Assembly: GCA_903832075.1 (NCBI GenBank)
Contig: CAILAF010000611.1
Span: 1-6,813, forward strand
Origin: an uncultured Chitinophagaceae bacterium
GTDB taxonomy: Bacteria > Bacteroidota > Bacteroidia > Chitinophagales > Chitinophagaceae
Reading direction: 5' to 3'
DNA: 6,813 bases
Below the pieces are notes generated by a model. That model saw nothing but the letters and a program-made list of their open reading frames with translations. It was not told the DNA's origin and searched no databases. Of this stretch, positions 6,682 through 6,813 are shown in pieces. Every line of letters starts with the position of its first letter. The stretch's first letter is position 1. The position numbers and the translations under genes are program-made.

Positions 6682-6813
6682 CTATAAATACTTATCGCCT
6701 TTGTTGCGTTTTACTTCTGCAACATATTCTTTAATGGCTTGTTCTTTTTCTTTTTTGCATATCATCAAAACGTCTGGCGTATCTACAACAATAAAATCAT
6801 CTAACCCTTGTAA
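6682..6813 (-). CDS. Mannose-1-phosphate guanylyltransferase, C-terminal end only (partial)
   Basis: An open frame on the - strand runs from the window edge to a TAG stop at 6682-6684 and gives 43 residues; the 5' part lies beyond the window. The peptide contains GLDDFIVVDTPDVLMICKK and ends in RNKGDKYL. This is the pattern I associate with the end of bacterial GDP-mannose pyrophosphorylases: a beta-helix strand of the form (D/N)-(F/Y)-I-V-x-(D/E)-T-x-x-V-L-x-I-C, a K/E-rich helix, then YGDKYL-type residues. The enzyme makes GDP-mannose from mannose-1-phosphate and GTP in the cytoplasm, for glycan synthesis. The gene converges on the helicase and has its own terminator, so it is a separate transcription unit unrelated to the SET/ATP-grasp block. 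The identity rests on a short fragment recognised by eye; another nucleotidyltransferase of the same family is possible. Confidence 0.7.
   Translation of the reverse strand, partial: LQGLDDFIVVDTPDVLMICKKEKEQAIKEYVAEVKRNKGDKYL

Overview
The window reads as chromosomal DNA from a member of the Bacteroidota, probably close to the Chitinophagia. This is inferred from three things. The DNA is AT-rich. None of the five complete genes has a recognisable Shine-Dalgarno sequence before its start. Several of the proteins resemble types I associate with that group: a Pif1-like helicase carrying HRDC and helix-turn-helix domains, SET proteins with the NHSC/EWDM/CxCG pattern, and a short mannose-1-phosphate guanylyltransferase. 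No tRNA, rRNA, insertion sequence, CRISPR array or integration scar was seen, and no gene-free stretch exceeds 300 bases.

Layout. Positions 64-3149 hold a tight three-gene block on the + strand: a stand-alone SET-domain methyltransferase (64-555), an ATP-grasp ligase of the D-Ala-D-Ala ligase superfamily (567-1703), and a second ATP-grasp ligase fused in one chain to its own SET domain (1725-3149). Gaps are 11 and 21 bases, so co-transcription is likely. A 72-base T-rich spacer follows. Then come a 294-residue membrane protein equal to the transmembrane half of an ABC exporter with no ATPase domain (3222-4106), and a large Pif1/RecD-type helicase with C-terminal HRDC and helix-turn-helix domains (4140-6647). 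At the right edge, on the - strand, lies the last 43 codons of what looks like mannose-1-phosphate guanylyltransferase (6682-6813). It converges on the helicase, with a strong hairpin terminator between them that overlaps the helicase stop codon.

How they may work together. The most interesting part is the SET / ATP-grasp / ATP-grasp-SET block. ATP-grasp ligases make amide-type bonds from carboxylates and amines, and SET domains methylate lysine side chains. Finding the two chemistries both as neighbours and as a fusion argues that they act on the same substrate or pathway. Both ligases keep the ATP- and Mg-binding residues but have lost the usual D-Ala-D-Ala ligase substrate motifs, and both carry a cysteine at the equivalent position, so the product is probably not D-Ala-D-Ala. 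The substrate cannot be read from the sequence. The lysine-rich tail of the first ligase is one possible methylation target. The membrane protein and helicase follow on the same strand, but a functional link to the block is not established. The helicase and the guanylyltransferase look like ordinary housekeeping genes.
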